Assembly (NCBI RefSeq): GCF_038070105.1
Contig: NZ_JBBPBZ010000002.1
Span: 984,501-1,048,500, forward strand
Length of the DNA: 64,000 nucleotides
Direction: 5' to 3'
Origin: Methylocystis sp. IM3
GTDB taxonomy: Bacteria; Pseudomonadota; Alphaproteobacteria; Rhizobiales; Beijerinckiaceae
Numbering within the stretch: position 1 is the stretch's first letter; the number at the start of each line of letters is the position of its first letter. The notes under the pieces are model-generated. The model did no database searches, was not told where the DNA came from, and worked only from the letters and a program-made list of their open reading frames with translations. The position numbers and the translations under genes are program-made. This document shows positions 16,963 to 25,880 of the stretch, piece after piece.

Positions 16963-17406
16963 TCAGGCCCGCGCAAGTTCCCGGCCCGACGGGCCCGGTG
17001 TCGCCGCCATTCCAGCGACCCGCACGAACGTGGTGATGCCAACCGCGACCGCGCCGATGACGGAAAACGTGATTTGCCATGCGTCGGACGGCATGAGGTG
17101 CTTCACGATGCCATGGGTCGCATGGAATCCGGCGATCACCGCCGGCGCGACGAAGGCTGCAGCCACGATCAGCTTCAGCCACATGGGCCGAACGAAGGTG
17201 GTGAGTAGATTGCCGACGGCGAGCGTGATGGCCGCCGCGACGGCGCCGACGAGGATGCCGCCGGGGACGCCGGCTCCGGTGCCGTACGCCCAGGCACCTA
17301 CGGTCACGCCGACGAACACCGGCAGCGCCAAGACGGCCAGCTTGAACAGCAGCCAGCAAAGCAGGCCGATCGCTGCGAGTGACGTAAGAATTGCGAGGAT
17401 GATCAT
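16963..17406 (-). CDS. Small ICE-associated membrane protein
   Basis: A 147-residue protein made mostly of hydrophobic helices, probably four: residues 2-20, 22-45, 50-72 and 110-130. The start at MIILAILTS (17406) is preferred over an in-frame upstream extension that is tryptophan-rich and unlike protein. It sits with DUF736 and a 55-residue protein in a cluster seen in related ICEs. The function is unknown. Confidence 0.65.
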   Translation of the reverse strand: MIILAILTSLAAIGLLCWLLFKLAVLALPVFVGVTVGAWAYGTGAGVPGGILVGAVAAAITLAVGNLLTTFVRPMWLKLIVAAAFVAPAVIAGFHATHGIVKHLMPSDAWQITFSVIGAVAVGITTFVRVAGMAATPGPSGRELARA

Positions 17407-17547
17407 GGTGGTGGCCTCCGTAAGGACAAAGTCTGACGGTCGCGCCTTCCACCACCACCACGGCGCGCACGAAATATAGCGCAAGAGCGCACGCGCCGGG
17501 AGCGGAAATCGTCGGTGATTTCCGCCCGAGCGGTCGGGTCGCCCCGA

Positions 17548-17715
17548 TTAGGGGGCGAAGGGATCGATCTCATGGACGATGGCGACGGTGTCGCCGCCAT
17601 ATTCGCTGGCGGGCGTGACCGACAGCGTGCCGTCGCCGGCCTGGAAGATGATGGTGGCGACCATCAGCGTGGTGGCGAGGCTGAAGGCGAAGGCGTGGGC
17701 GTCGTTGAGGTACAT
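17548..17715 (-). CDS. Small conserved ICE protein, 55 residues
   Basis: It begins MYLNDAHAFAFSLATTLMVA, has one hydrophobic segment (about 8-28) and ends with a short acidic region around HEIDPFAP. It is probably a small membrane-associated protein co-transcribed with the downstream membrane protein gene. No function can be assigned. Confidence 0.5.
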   Translation of the reverse strand: MYLNDAHAFAFSLATTLMVATIIFQAGDGTLSVTPASEYGGDTVAIVHEIDPFAP

Positions 17716-18038
17716 CGATCGGGCTCCTGTTTTGAGCGGAGGACCATTCCCCGCTGACAGGCGCCCGATGTGTCGGACCGATCGCTGCAATCACCGCGTG
17801 AGGCGTAGCCGCAGCGGCGGCATGCTCGCATAGCCGACCCTTCACGGGTTGATGGCGACAAGCGACCAGTCTGACCAAGGATCAGCGCAAAGAAGCGGAA
17901 GGTGGTCCGCTCGGACTTGCGAGCCCGATCAATACAAAGAACTTACGCATATTTTGCGCCCACTATGGACATCTGCTGCCGCCGATCGGTAGCGTTGCGA
18001 GCGAGATTGGCTATAGCGAGAACCCGACTGGTGACTGA
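17716..18038. other. Gap between divergent genes, no gene recognised
   Basis: About 320 bases between the small leftward gene and the rightward nuclease-like gene. I see no protein-like frame. The right part is AT-richer and may hold the nuclease gene promoter. Confidence 0.3.
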
Positions 18039-19037
18039 ATGACTCCGGAAGCGGCGAAATGCGCGCTCGCAGGCGCGGTGGGTGAAGAGGAGCCTGTGCT
18101 GCTCGGCGTGTCCATGCTGGGAAAACTAACAGTCGACGATGTACCGAAAGGTGTGCGGTACGAGATCGGAACTATGGGTGACGGCGTTGTTCGCCTGGCT
18201 TGGAACGGCTCCTTCACTGTCGAGAATGGCAAGGTGTTCGGTGAAGCCGACCATACTTGGACGCGCAAATATTGGCACTCTCCGCTTGGCCTTGAGCAGT
18301 ATCTCGATCTGGTGCGCCGAGCTGTCGAGGTGCGGCAGCGTGTACGAGGCGATGTCGCGCTTGTCGATCACGACGACGACGGAGCCTACATCCATCTGCG
18401 CTATCGCATTGCCGCGACGGATAGCAGGTTGGACCGAGCCTACGACGAGGTTGTCAAGATCGACGCGGAAATAGCCGAAGCTGCCGAGCAGGCAGCCGAT
18501 GAAGTGGGGGCTAGAATTGCCGAGGTTGCGGCACGACTCTCAGGCTGGGGAGTCAACACTCTCGACGGTTTGGTCGACGCTGTAGAACGGGCGACAAGCG
18601 CTGACGAGAAAGGTCGAGCGCTCGAAGAACTTTGTGCCCGCATGTTTTCTTTGGTCCCCGGATTTGTCGTAAAACAACGAATCCGGACTGAGACCGAGGA
18701 AATTGACATTTCGGTCGTGAACGGGAGCATCGAGCCTCGCCTCGCACGCGAGGGAGCGGTGATCCTCGTAGAGTGCAAGAACTGGTCGGGCCGTTGCGGT
18801 AAGAACGAGTTCGTCATTTTCCATGAGAAGATGCAGAACCGAAGCCGGCGCTGCTCGCTCGGGTTTCTCGTCTCCTGGAATGGGTTCGCCGAGACGGTAA
18901 CGAAAGAGATGCTGCGAGGCAGTCGCGAGGAGTTACTCGTGGTGCCGCTCACGGGGGCCGACATTCGTGCTGCCGTCCGGGAGAGCGACTTCACCGCCGC
19001 CATACTGAACTACTGGGACAAAGCGGTCGCACTCTAA
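18039..19037 (+). CDS. PD-(D/E)XK restriction-endonuclease-like protein
   Basis: A 332-residue protein. The N-terminal half has no clear domain but contains a helical region rich in Ala and Glu (about 135-175). The C-terminal half (about 195-300) looks like an Mrr-type PD-(D/E)XK nuclease: KGRALEELCARMF, EIDISVVN for the aspartate, and VILVECKNWSG for the E-x-K. It is the only rightward gene in this part of the leftward backbone, so it is probably inserted cargo for defence. No methyltransferase partner lies next to it. Confidence 0.7.
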   Translation: MTPEAAKCALAGAVGEEEPVLLGVSMLGKLTVDDVPKGVRYEIGTMGDGVVRLAWNGSFTVENGKVFGEADHTWTRKYWHSPLGLEQYLDLVRRAVEVRQRVRGDVALVDHDDDGAYIHLRYRIAATDSRLDRAYDEVVKIDAEIAEAAEQAADEVGARIAEVAARLSGWGVNTLDGLVDAVERATSADEKGRALEELCARMFSLVPGFVVKQRIRTETEEIDISVVNGSIEPRLAREGAVILVECKNWSGRCGKNEFVIFHEKMQNRSRRCSLGFLVSWNGFAETVTKEMLRGSREELLVVPLTGADIRAAVRESDFTAAILNYWDKAVAL

Positions 19038-19115
19038 TGAGCGTATCGCTGAGCCGTCCTATGCCGCAGACGAACAGCCGGCGCAGCGCCAGCGTGAGAT
19101 AGGGAATGGCGGCGC

Positions 19116-20039
19116 TTACGCGCCGCCGAACTTCCAGACCGGGATGCCGAGCTTCTTGGCCTTGTCGGCTAGGTTGTCGTTGATGCCCGTGCCGGGGAAG
19201 TGCATCACGCCCTTCGGCACGATCTCCAGCATCTGGTCATTGCGCTTGAAGGGCGCGGCGCGACCGTGCTTCGTCCAGTCGGGTGCGAATCCGATCTGCG
19301 GCACATTGCGGTTCGTCGCCCAGAGCGAGGCGATCTTCTCCGCGCCCTTCGGCGACTTGCCGTGAACGAGGACCATGTCGGGGTGCTTCGCATGCACCTG
19401 GTCGAGCTTGGCCCAGATCAGCCGGTGGTCGTTGAAGTCGAGTCCGCCGGTGACGACGATCTTCGGTCCGGGAGGCAGAAGGATTTCCTGCTCGGCACGT
19501 TTCTTCGCCATCAGGAAGTCGCGGCTGTCGATCATCGCCGAGGTGAGGTTGCGATGGTTGACCTTCGATCCGCTGCGCGGGAGCCACGGTTTTCCGACGT
19601 GGCGTGCGTAGTGTTCGGCTGCCTGGTCGCGCATCAGCTCGAAAGCGTTCTGGCGTTCGATGAGCGTCTTGCCCTCAGCGATCTGGCGCTCGAGTTCGAC
19701 CGACTTGACCTCGCTGCCGTCCTGTTCCCGTTGCGAGCGCTTCTGGGCTTGCTCGTTGTCGTCAAGCTCTCGTGCGATCCGTTCGGTGGCGCGATGGAAG
19801 ACGTTGACGGTCGACCAGAGGAGATCGTCGAGATCGGGTTCGAGACGCGTGTCCTCCAGCGTCGCAATCAGGGTGTCGAAGATGTCGGCGACTGCACCCG
19901 CGACCGCATTGCCGTCCGGCAGAAGCCGCTGGTCGGGTTCGTCGGCGAAGGGCCGGTAGCCGTAAAGCTGCATTTCGTTGAGGAGATGCTCGGTCGGAGA
20001 AGAAGTTTGGGTGGCGTCGAAGTCGTCGTGCTCGCTCAT
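19116..20039 (-). CDS. DUF2493 (SLOG/YspA-like) protein
   Basis: A 307-residue protein whose C-terminal third is a DUF2493 Rossmann-like domain: KIVVTGGLDFNDHRLIW, LVHGKSPKGAEKIASLWA and KGVMHFPGTGINDNLADKA. The fold belongs to the SLOG group, which binds nucleotides or nucleotide-derived ligands. The N-terminal part is helical. MSEHDDFDA at 20039 is the chosen start. It is a standard member of this ICE backbone, next to the toprim and strawberry-notch genes; its role there is unknown. Confidence 0.85.
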   Translation of the reverse strand: MSEHDDFDATQTSSPTEHLLNEMQLYGYRPFADEPDQRLLPDGNAVAGAVADIFDTLIATLEDTRLEPDLDDLLWSTVNVFHRATERIARELDDNEQAQKRSQREQDGSEVKSVELERQIAEGKTLIERQNAFELMRDQAAEHYARHVGKPWLPRSGSKVNHRNLTSAMIDSRDFLMAKKRAEQEILLPPGPKIVVTGGLDFNDHRLIWAKLDQVHAKHPDMVLVHGKSPKGAEKIASLWATNRNVPQIGFAPDWTKHGRAAPFKRNDQMLEIVPKGVMHFPGTGINDNLADKAKKLGIPVWKFGGA

Positions 20040-20347
20040 GGGATGCTCCGTCGGTTGGACCGCGACCGTCGCGGCCTTCATGGCGACGAAGTCCACCGGC
20101 GGGACGGCGCTGCACCCGAAGCGAAGCGAGAGGGACGAAGCGCCAGCGGAGGATGGCGAAGGCCGGCTATTTTGCCTCGCGATGGAAAGGCCTGTAGGGC
20201 CGCCGGAAAATAGTCGGCCACAGCCATTGCCGAGCCGGCCCGACTGTGGGCCGATCGCCCTCTCGAAGGCCGAGGCGCGGTCCTCCCAGACGGTCTGGCG
20301 CATCCGGACGGGCATGGCGCGACCGCCGCCACCTTCCTCCCTGCCGG
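20040..20347. other. Gap upstream of DUF2493 gene, no gene recognised
   Basis: About 300 bases between the toprim gene stop and the DUF2493 start. The leftward frame that extends upstream of the DUF2493 start is low-complexity and not protein-like. Confidence 0.3.
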
Positions 20348-21388
20348 CTATGCCGCGAGCGCCATAAAGCGCGCCACGTCTTGTGGCCCGATCTGCACCC
20401 GGGTTTGGCTGCGGAGTGCATCGAGGCCGAGGGTGCGCAGATCCTCGTTGAAGTCGCCGAGCCTGGGCGAGATGACGATCGCCTCGATCCCGGCCGCGTT
20501 TGCCCGTTCGACCAGGCTGTCACGCGCACCGTCACCGGCCGGATCGTCGTCGCGCAGGATGTAGAGCCGCCGCAGCGTGTCCGGGAACAGGACGGCGGCG
20601 AGATGGGCTGCGGAGAGCGCCGCCAGCATCGGCATGTCGGGCAAGACCTGTCTGACGGACAGCACGGTCTCGATGCCTTCGCCGGCCGCCATGACTTCGC
20701 CGCCTGCGCCAAAGCGGACCGCATGCCCAAGAAGATCGCCCATCGCTCGGCGCGGCGTGTCGAGCGGCGCCTTGTCCCCGCGTTGCGGATCGAGCCAGGT
20801 CCGATGCGCCCCGGTGATCTTGCCGGCAAGGTCGGTGACGGCTGCGATCATCGCGGGCCAGGTCTCTGTCGGCGAATGCTCATCGGGCCGATAGTAGCAG
20901 CGCGGGTGGAAGCGGAGATTTCCGGTTCCGCGTAAATCCGTGATGCCGCGTTTGCGGAGATACGATTGTACGAGCGTGCCCGTGATAGGCTGCGACATGT
21001 CGAACAGTCTGCGGGCGGCTTCCACCGAGCCTGATGGCGCCGACGCGGTGGCACGCTTCCTCGGCGGCGGGTCTGGTTCGGGATGCGGCAGGCCGAGGAA
21101 GCCTCGGGCCTCTTCGACGACATCGGTGAAATCGACCAATCCGCAGCTTTCGCGGATCACGTCTAGCAGATCGCCGTGCTCCCCCGTGGCGGCGTCGGTG
21201 AACTTACCGGCCAACCCCTTTGGCGAGTCCTTCAGCCGCACGAACATCGAGCGGCCGGGCGTGTTGCGGGCATCACCGACCTGCCAATAATTGCCCTGGC
21301 GTCGGCCGGCGCTGAGATAATGACGGCACACCGCCTCGGCCTGTCGGCCGAGACGGTGCGCAAGATCGGAAGCATCGTGACGGGACAT
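20348..21388 (-). CDS. Toprim-domain primase-like protein
   Basis: A 346-residue protein. The N-terminal region (GNYWQVGDARNTPGRSMFVR) resembles the zinc-less entry region of primase-like ICE proteins. The toprim domain (about 240-325) shows VMAAGEGIETVLSVRQ for the catalytic Glu and LYILRDDDPAGDGARD for the DxD acidic residues. It would act in replication or priming of the transferred strand. The ATG overlaps the stop of the strawberry-notch gene (ATGA), so the two are translationally coupled. Confidence 0.82.
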   Translation of the reverse strand: MSRHDASDLAHRLGRQAEAVCRHYLSAGRRQGNYWQVGDARNTPGRSMFVRLKDSPKGLAGKFTDAATGEHGDLLDVIRESCGLVDFTDVVEEARGFLGLPHPEPDPPPRKRATASAPSGSVEAARRLFDMSQPITGTLVQSYLRKRGITDLRGTGNLRFHPRCYYRPDEHSPTETWPAMIAAVTDLAGKITGAHRTWLDPQRGDKAPLDTPRRAMGDLLGHAVRFGAGGEVMAAGEGIETVLSVRQVLPDMPMLAALSAAHLAAVLFPDTLRRLYILRDDDPAGDGARDSLVERANAAGIEAIVISPRLGDFNEDLRTLGLDALRSQTRVQIGPQDVARFMALAA

Positions 21389-24300
21389 CACGCGGCCTCC
21401 CGCTCGGAGATGCGCGTCACCGGATAGGTATCGAGCAGCTTGGCGAGCACGGCGACGCCAGTGGTATCGACGGGAATGAAGAAACGCAGCTTCCACGAGA
21501 TGATCTCGGTGAAGAGACCATAGGCGCGCAGGCGCTCGCGCATCGTTTCCGTGAAGCCGGTCAGTTCGATGCGATTGGTGCCCATGACGCGAACGCGGCG
21601 GAGTTGGAGGCCTTCGGCGAGATCGACGATGGTCTGGCCGTCGATAAGCGCGGCATGGGCGTCCTCCGCGGAGAGCTTCGCCGCCCCGGTGGTCGCCGTT
21701 GCATTCGCCGCCCAGGCCGGCGAGACGCGGCGACCGATAATGCGTTCGCCGTCATCGGTCTGAAGCCGATAGACGCGCGTCGATTCATTGGGTAGCCGCT
21801 TCCATAGCGGCAGGAGCAACCCGGCAACGATGTGGATCGTGCTCTCGGTAAATGGCGGCGTCTCCAGCATCTCACGCCGCCAGGCCGCCGCGAAGGTGGA
21901 ACGATCAACCTCGTTCCAATGGCTCTCCGCCATCATCTTCAGCGAAGCATGATGGTGCTCCATGGGCCGGATCAGCCGCATACGCCGTTCGATTTCGCCG
22001 TCGTCCAGCATGAGTGACGGGGCCGGAACCTGAACGGCGGCACGTCCCGACTTGGCGTTGACGAGCAGCTTAGCCGAACCATCGTCGAGATAGGCCAAGG
22101 CGTCCTCAAAGGTCATCGGCCGATTGCGCCGCCGTTCGGTGAGGGTGAGCAACCGCGTTTGCGCGCCCGTCGCTGGATAGGTGTAGATCGTCTTGCGGTC
22201 CGTGACCTTGAGGCTCTCCGCCGTCAGCGTTTCCAGTCCGACATCGTAAACGCCGCTGGCGATGGCGCCCTGCACCTTGGCGTCGAGCAATTGCTCGAAG
22301 GCGGTGAAGAGAATGCCCTGCAGCTCGATGGTCAGCGCGAGCAACCTGTTCAAGAACGTGGTGATCGGCGGTAGCTCGTCCTTGATGCCGTTGGCGTCCA
22401 TCAGCTTGAGGCCCGTGGCGGACTCGAAGCGTTCCGGCGAGCAGCCTTCGATCTTGCCGCGAACCAGCAGGAGATAGAGCTGGCGCAGCGCGTCGCGGGC
22501 GTAGGTGCTTTCGAGATTGTCCTCGGGCCGGAACAGGCCTTGACCGCCGGTCTGGCGCTGACCGCGCGTGATCGCGCCGAGCGTATCGAGACGACGGGCG
22601 ATCGTGCTAAGGAACCGCTTCTCCGCCTTCACATCGGTGGCGATGGGACGGAACAAGGGCGGTTGCGCCTGATTGGTCCGATTGGTGCGACCGAGCCCCT
22701 GAATGGCGGCGTCGGCCTTCCAACCGGGTTCGAGCAGATAATGGACACGCAAGCGGCGGTTCCGCGCCGAGAGTTCGGCGTGATAGCTGCGCCCGGTCCC
22801 CCCGGCGTCCGAGAAGACGAGGATGCGCTTCAGATCATCCATGAACGCGGCCGTCTCAGCGAGATTGGCGGAAGGCGCGCGGTTCTCGACGGTCAGGCGT
22901 TCGCCTTTGCGGACGATGCGTCTGGAACGCCCCGTCACCTCGGCCACCATGTCCGTGCCGAAGCGCTGGACGATCTGATCGAGCGCGCCAGGCACCGACG
23001 GGAGCGAAGCGAGCTGTTCGATCAACTCATCGCGGCGGGCGACGGCTTCGCGGCCTTCGACGGGCTGGCCATCCCGAAAGACGGGCCGCGACGATAAATT
23101 GCCTTCACCATCCGTGAACGGTTCATAGAGCTGCACCGGGAAGGAATGGGCGAGGTAATCGAGGACGTATTCGCGCGGCGTGATGTCGACCTGCACGTCG
23201 TTCCATTCCTCGGTCGGGATCTCGGCGAGCCGGCGTTCCATAAGCGCCTCGCCGGTCGAAACGATCTGGATGACCGCGACATGGCCCGCTTGGATATCCT
23301 TCTCGATTGAGCGGATCAGCGTCGGCGTCTTCATGGCTGTAAGTAGATGTCCGAAGAAACGCTGCTTGGCGCTCTCGAAGGCAGAGCGCGCGGCGGACTT
23401 CGCCTGGCGGTTCAGCGTCCCATCGCTGCCGGTGATGTTGGCGGCCCGCATCGCCGCGTCGAGATGATTGTGGATGATGGCGAAGGCGCCGGCATAGGCA
23501 TCGTAGATGCGACGCTGCTCGTCGGTGAGCTGGTGCTCCACCAACTCGTATTCCACGCCGTCATAGGAGAGCGACCGGGCCGTGTAGAGGCCGAGCGAAC
23601 GAAGATCGCGCGCCAGCACCTCCATCGCCGCGACGCCGCCGTCCTCGATCGCCGTGACGAACTCAGCGCGGGTGGCGAAAGGAAAATCCTCACCGCCCCA
23701 CAGGCCGAGCCGCTGGGCATAGGCGAGATTATGAACCGTGGTGGCGCCGGTGGCGGAGACATAGACCGCGCGGGCATTCGGCAGCGCGTGCTGGAGCCGA
23801 AGGCCCGCACGGCCCTGCTGCGACGCAGCCACGTCGCCCCGTTCTCCTTTGCCGCCACCGGCGTTCTGCATCGCATGGCTCTCGTCGAAAATGATCACTC
23901 CGTCGAAATCGGAGCCCAACCATTCGACGATCTGTTTGACGCGCGAAAGCTTCTCGGCCTTGTCGTCGGAGCGTAGCGTAGCGTAGGTTAGAAATAGGAC
24001 GCCTTCGGGCAGCCGAATGGCCGAGCCCTGCGGGAAGCGCAACAGCGGCGTGACCAGGAGCCGCTCCATGCCGAGCGCCGACCAGTCGCGCTGGGCGTCT
24101 TCGAGCAGCTTGTCCGACTTGGAGATCCAGACGGCCTTGCGGCGTCCCTGGAGCCAGTTGTCGAGGATGATGCCGGCCGACTGGCGGCCCTTGCCGGCGC
24201 CGGTGCCGTCGCCGAGCATGAAGCCACGGCGGAAGCGGACCGCCTTTGGCGCATCGTCCGCCGCCGCGGTGATGAGATCGCCGGTCTCGTCCACGGTCCA

Positions 24301-25716
24301 GGCCCCAGCGAGATATTCGCCATGGGCCTCGCCGGCATAGATCACCGTCTCGAGCTGGGCGTCGGACAGGATGCCGCCAGAGACGATCGGCGCCGGCAGC
24401 GTCGGCCGATAGCTCGGCTTCGGTGGCGCGACCGAGGCCATTGCGGCGGACTGCACCAGCTTGGTCGGATGCGGCTGCGCACCATCGATGCGGATCGACT
24501 GGAGCGCATAGGCCTCATAGATCGAGTCCGACAGGTTGCCGCTCTCCGGCGGCATCCAGTCGATGGTCTCATAGGCGAGCGGCACGCCTTCGAGCTGGGC
24601 GATGCGACGGGCGGGCTGGGCCGTCGCCACGCGGGCGAGATAGCCCCGCACCGGGCGTGGCGTGGCGGCCGACATCGCGACAGGCCGCGCGATCGAGACA
24701 GGCAGGCGCGCGGGAAGCCGCGCGTCGATCCAGCCGAGCAGCGTCGCGACGTCGGGTGCAATCCCGGCAGAGTCCGGGAAGCGCTCAGGGTCCTCGGCCG
24801 GCGCCTTGTCGATGACGGTCAGGCGGGTCTCGATGGTCGTGCCGTGCTTGGCATAGACCGAGCCGGCTATCGCCGCGGTGAACACGACGCGGCCGCGTCC
24901 CTGGAGGCGGACGAAGGCTTCTCGCCAGGCCGGAAGCTCGGGCGAGAAGCTCGCGCCGGTGATCGCGACCAGGCGCCCGCCATCGGCCAGCCGGGCGAGC
25001 GCCGAGGCGATATGGCGATATGCGGCGTCGGCGACACGCCCGGTGACGTTCGCCATCACCGAGAACGGCGGGTTCATGATGACGACGCTGGGCACGGCGG
25101 CCGGATCGAGATGGTCGTCGATCTGGGCGGCGTCGAAGCGCGTGACGGGCGTGGCCGGAAAGAGAGAAGCGAGAAGATCGGCGCGGGTCTCGGCCAGCTC
25201 GTTGAGGATGAGCGACGTGCCGGCGGTCTCGGCAAGGACCGCGAGCAGCCCGGTGCCGGCCGACGGCTCCAGCACGCGGTCGGCCGGCGTCAATGTTGCC
25301 GCCGTCAGCGCGGCAAGGCCGAGCGGGGTCGGCGTCGAGAATTGCTGGAAGGCTTGCGCCTCCTCGGATCGGCGCGTGTGGGTTGGCAACAGTCCGACGA
25401 TCTTGGCGAGGGCTGCCAACAGTAAAGCCGGCGATCCGGCTTTGCGGAAAAGCGCCTTTCCGTATTTGCGCAGGAACAGGACGGTCGCCGCCTCGCAGGC
25501 GTCATAGGCGGCTTTCCAGTCCCAGGCGCCGGACGCGTCGGAGGCGTTGAAGGCGCACTCCATGGCGCCGCGCAGCGTGGCGGCATCGACGGTGTGGCCT
25601 TGTTCGAGGTGGGAGAAGATGTGCTCGGCGGCGGCGAGGATGGCGGCGGCCGGCGGCGCGGACGGCGCGAGCGGAAGTGATGCCGCCTCGGCGGCGGGGA
25701 TCGGAGCATGGAGCAT
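21388..25716 (-). CDS. Giant fusion: SAM methyltransferase plus strawberry-notch helicase
   Basis: A 1442-residue protein. The N-terminal part is a class I methyltransferase with motif I-like LEPSAGTGLLAVLAETAG and catalytic VVIMNPPFSV, the NPPF signature of N6-adenine methylases. The middle is a strawberry-notch-type SF2 helicase with Walker A GDGTGAGKGRQSAG and a DESH box in IIFDESHAM. The C-terminal helicase part includes GLGRTNRTNQAQPP. Such fusions are hallmarks of large plasmids and ICEs and may modify or protect the element's DNA. The start at 25716 follows a repeated leader hairpin. Confidence 0.88.
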   Translation of the reverse strand: MLHAPIPAAEAASLPLAPSAPPAAAILAAAEHIFSHLEQGHTVDAATLRGAMECAFNASDASGAWDWKAAYDACEAATVLFLRKYGKALFRKAGSPALLLAALAKIVGLLPTHTRRSEEAQAFQQFSTPTPLGLAALTAATLTPADRVLEPSAGTGLLAVLAETAGTSLILNELAETRADLLASLFPATPVTRFDAAQIDDHLDPAAVPSVVIMNPPFSVMANVTGRVADAAYRHIASALARLADGGRLVAITGASFSPELPAWREAFVRLQGRGRVVFTAAIAGSVYAKHGTTIETRLTVIDKAPAEDPERFPDSAGIAPDVATLLGWIDARLPARLPVSIARPVAMSAATPRPVRGYLARVATAQPARRIAQLEGVPLAYETIDWMPPESGNLSDSIYEAYALQSIRIDGAQPHPTKLVQSAAMASVAPPKPSYRPTLPAPIVSGGILSDAQLETVIYAGEAHGEYLAGAWTVDETGDLITAAADDAPKAVRFRRGFMLGDGTGAGKGRQSAGIILDNWLQGRRKAVWISKSDKLLEDAQRDWSALGMERLLVTPLLRFPQGSAIRLPEGVLFLTYATLRSDDKAEKLSRVKQIVEWLGSDFDGVIIFDESHAMQNAGGGKGERGDVAASQQGRAGLRLQHALPNARAVYVSATGATTVHNLAYAQRLGLWGGEDFPFATRAEFVTAIEDGGVAAMEVLARDLRSLGLYTARSLSYDGVEYELVEHQLTDEQRRIYDAYAGAFAIIHNHLDAAMRAANITGSDGTLNRQAKSAARSAFESAKQRFFGHLLTAMKTPTLIRSIEKDIQAGHVAVIQIVSTGEALMERRLAEIPTEEWNDVQVDITPREYVLDYLAHSFPVQLYEPFTDGEGNLSSRPVFRDGQPVEGREAVARRDELIEQLASLPSVPGALDQIVQRFGTDMVAEVTGRSRRIVRKGERLTVENRAPSANLAETAAFMDDLKRILVFSDAGGTGRSYHAELSARNRRLRVHYLLEPGWKADAAIQGLGRTNRTNQAQPPLFRPIATDVKAEKRFLSTIARRLDTLGAITRGQRQTGGQGLFRPEDNLESTYARDALRQLYLLLVRGKIEGCSPERFESATGLKLMDANGIKDELPPITTFLNRLLALTIELQGILFTAFEQLLDAKVQGAIASGVYDVGLETLTAESLKVTDRKTIYTYPATGAQTRLLTLTERRRNRPMTFEDALAYLDDGSAKLLVNAKSGRAAVQVPAPSLMLDDGEIERRMRLIRPMEHHHASLKMMAESHWNEVDRSTFAAAWRREMLETPPFTESTIHIVAGLLLPLWKRLPNESTRVYRLQTDDGERIIGRRVSPAWAANATATTGAAKLSAEDAHAALIDGQTIVDLAEGLQLRRVRVMGTNRIELTGFTETMRERLRAYGLFTEIISWKLRFFIPVDTTGVAVLAKLLDTYPVTRISEREAA

Positions 25717-25810
25717 AAGGGGAACCTCGGAGAGCGGGACAAGGGTAAGCCGGCCCGGCGCTCTCTCTCGACCGGACGGGCTCAAACCCGTCCCGGCCAC
25801 CCTCTCACTC
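25717..25810 (-). promoter_or_regulatory. Recurrent 5' leader, copy A (methylase-helicase gene)
   Basis: In transcript sense it runs GAGTGAGAGG (25801-25810), a hairpin GACGGG/CCCGTC (arms 25787-25792 and 25775-25780) and a GAGAGAGAG tract, then the start codon region. The same parts precede parB and ardC. Confidence 0.55.
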
Positions 25811-25853
25811 AGGCGGGGAGGGCGCTTTATCTCCACTGAGAAATTCGATAATG

Positions 25854-25870
25854 TCAGTGAAAATCACTGA
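25854..25870. promoter_or_regulatory. Operator-like palindrome upstream of HNH gene
   Basis: TCAGTGA-AAA-TCACTGA is a perfect inverted repeat directly before the ribosome binding site. A further half-site CACTGA lies near 25835. It probably binds the XRE domain encoded by the next gene. Confidence 0.6.
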
Positions 25871-25880
25871 GGTGAGAAAA

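Noticed and set aside
24322..25425. A 367-codon rightward open frame, and similar long frames at 1353-2513, 27840-29081, 39795-41147 and 44113-45378
   Set aside because: Each is antisense to a gene with clear domains; the products are arginine- and aspartate-rich with no family resemblance, as expected of mirror frames in high-GC DNA.
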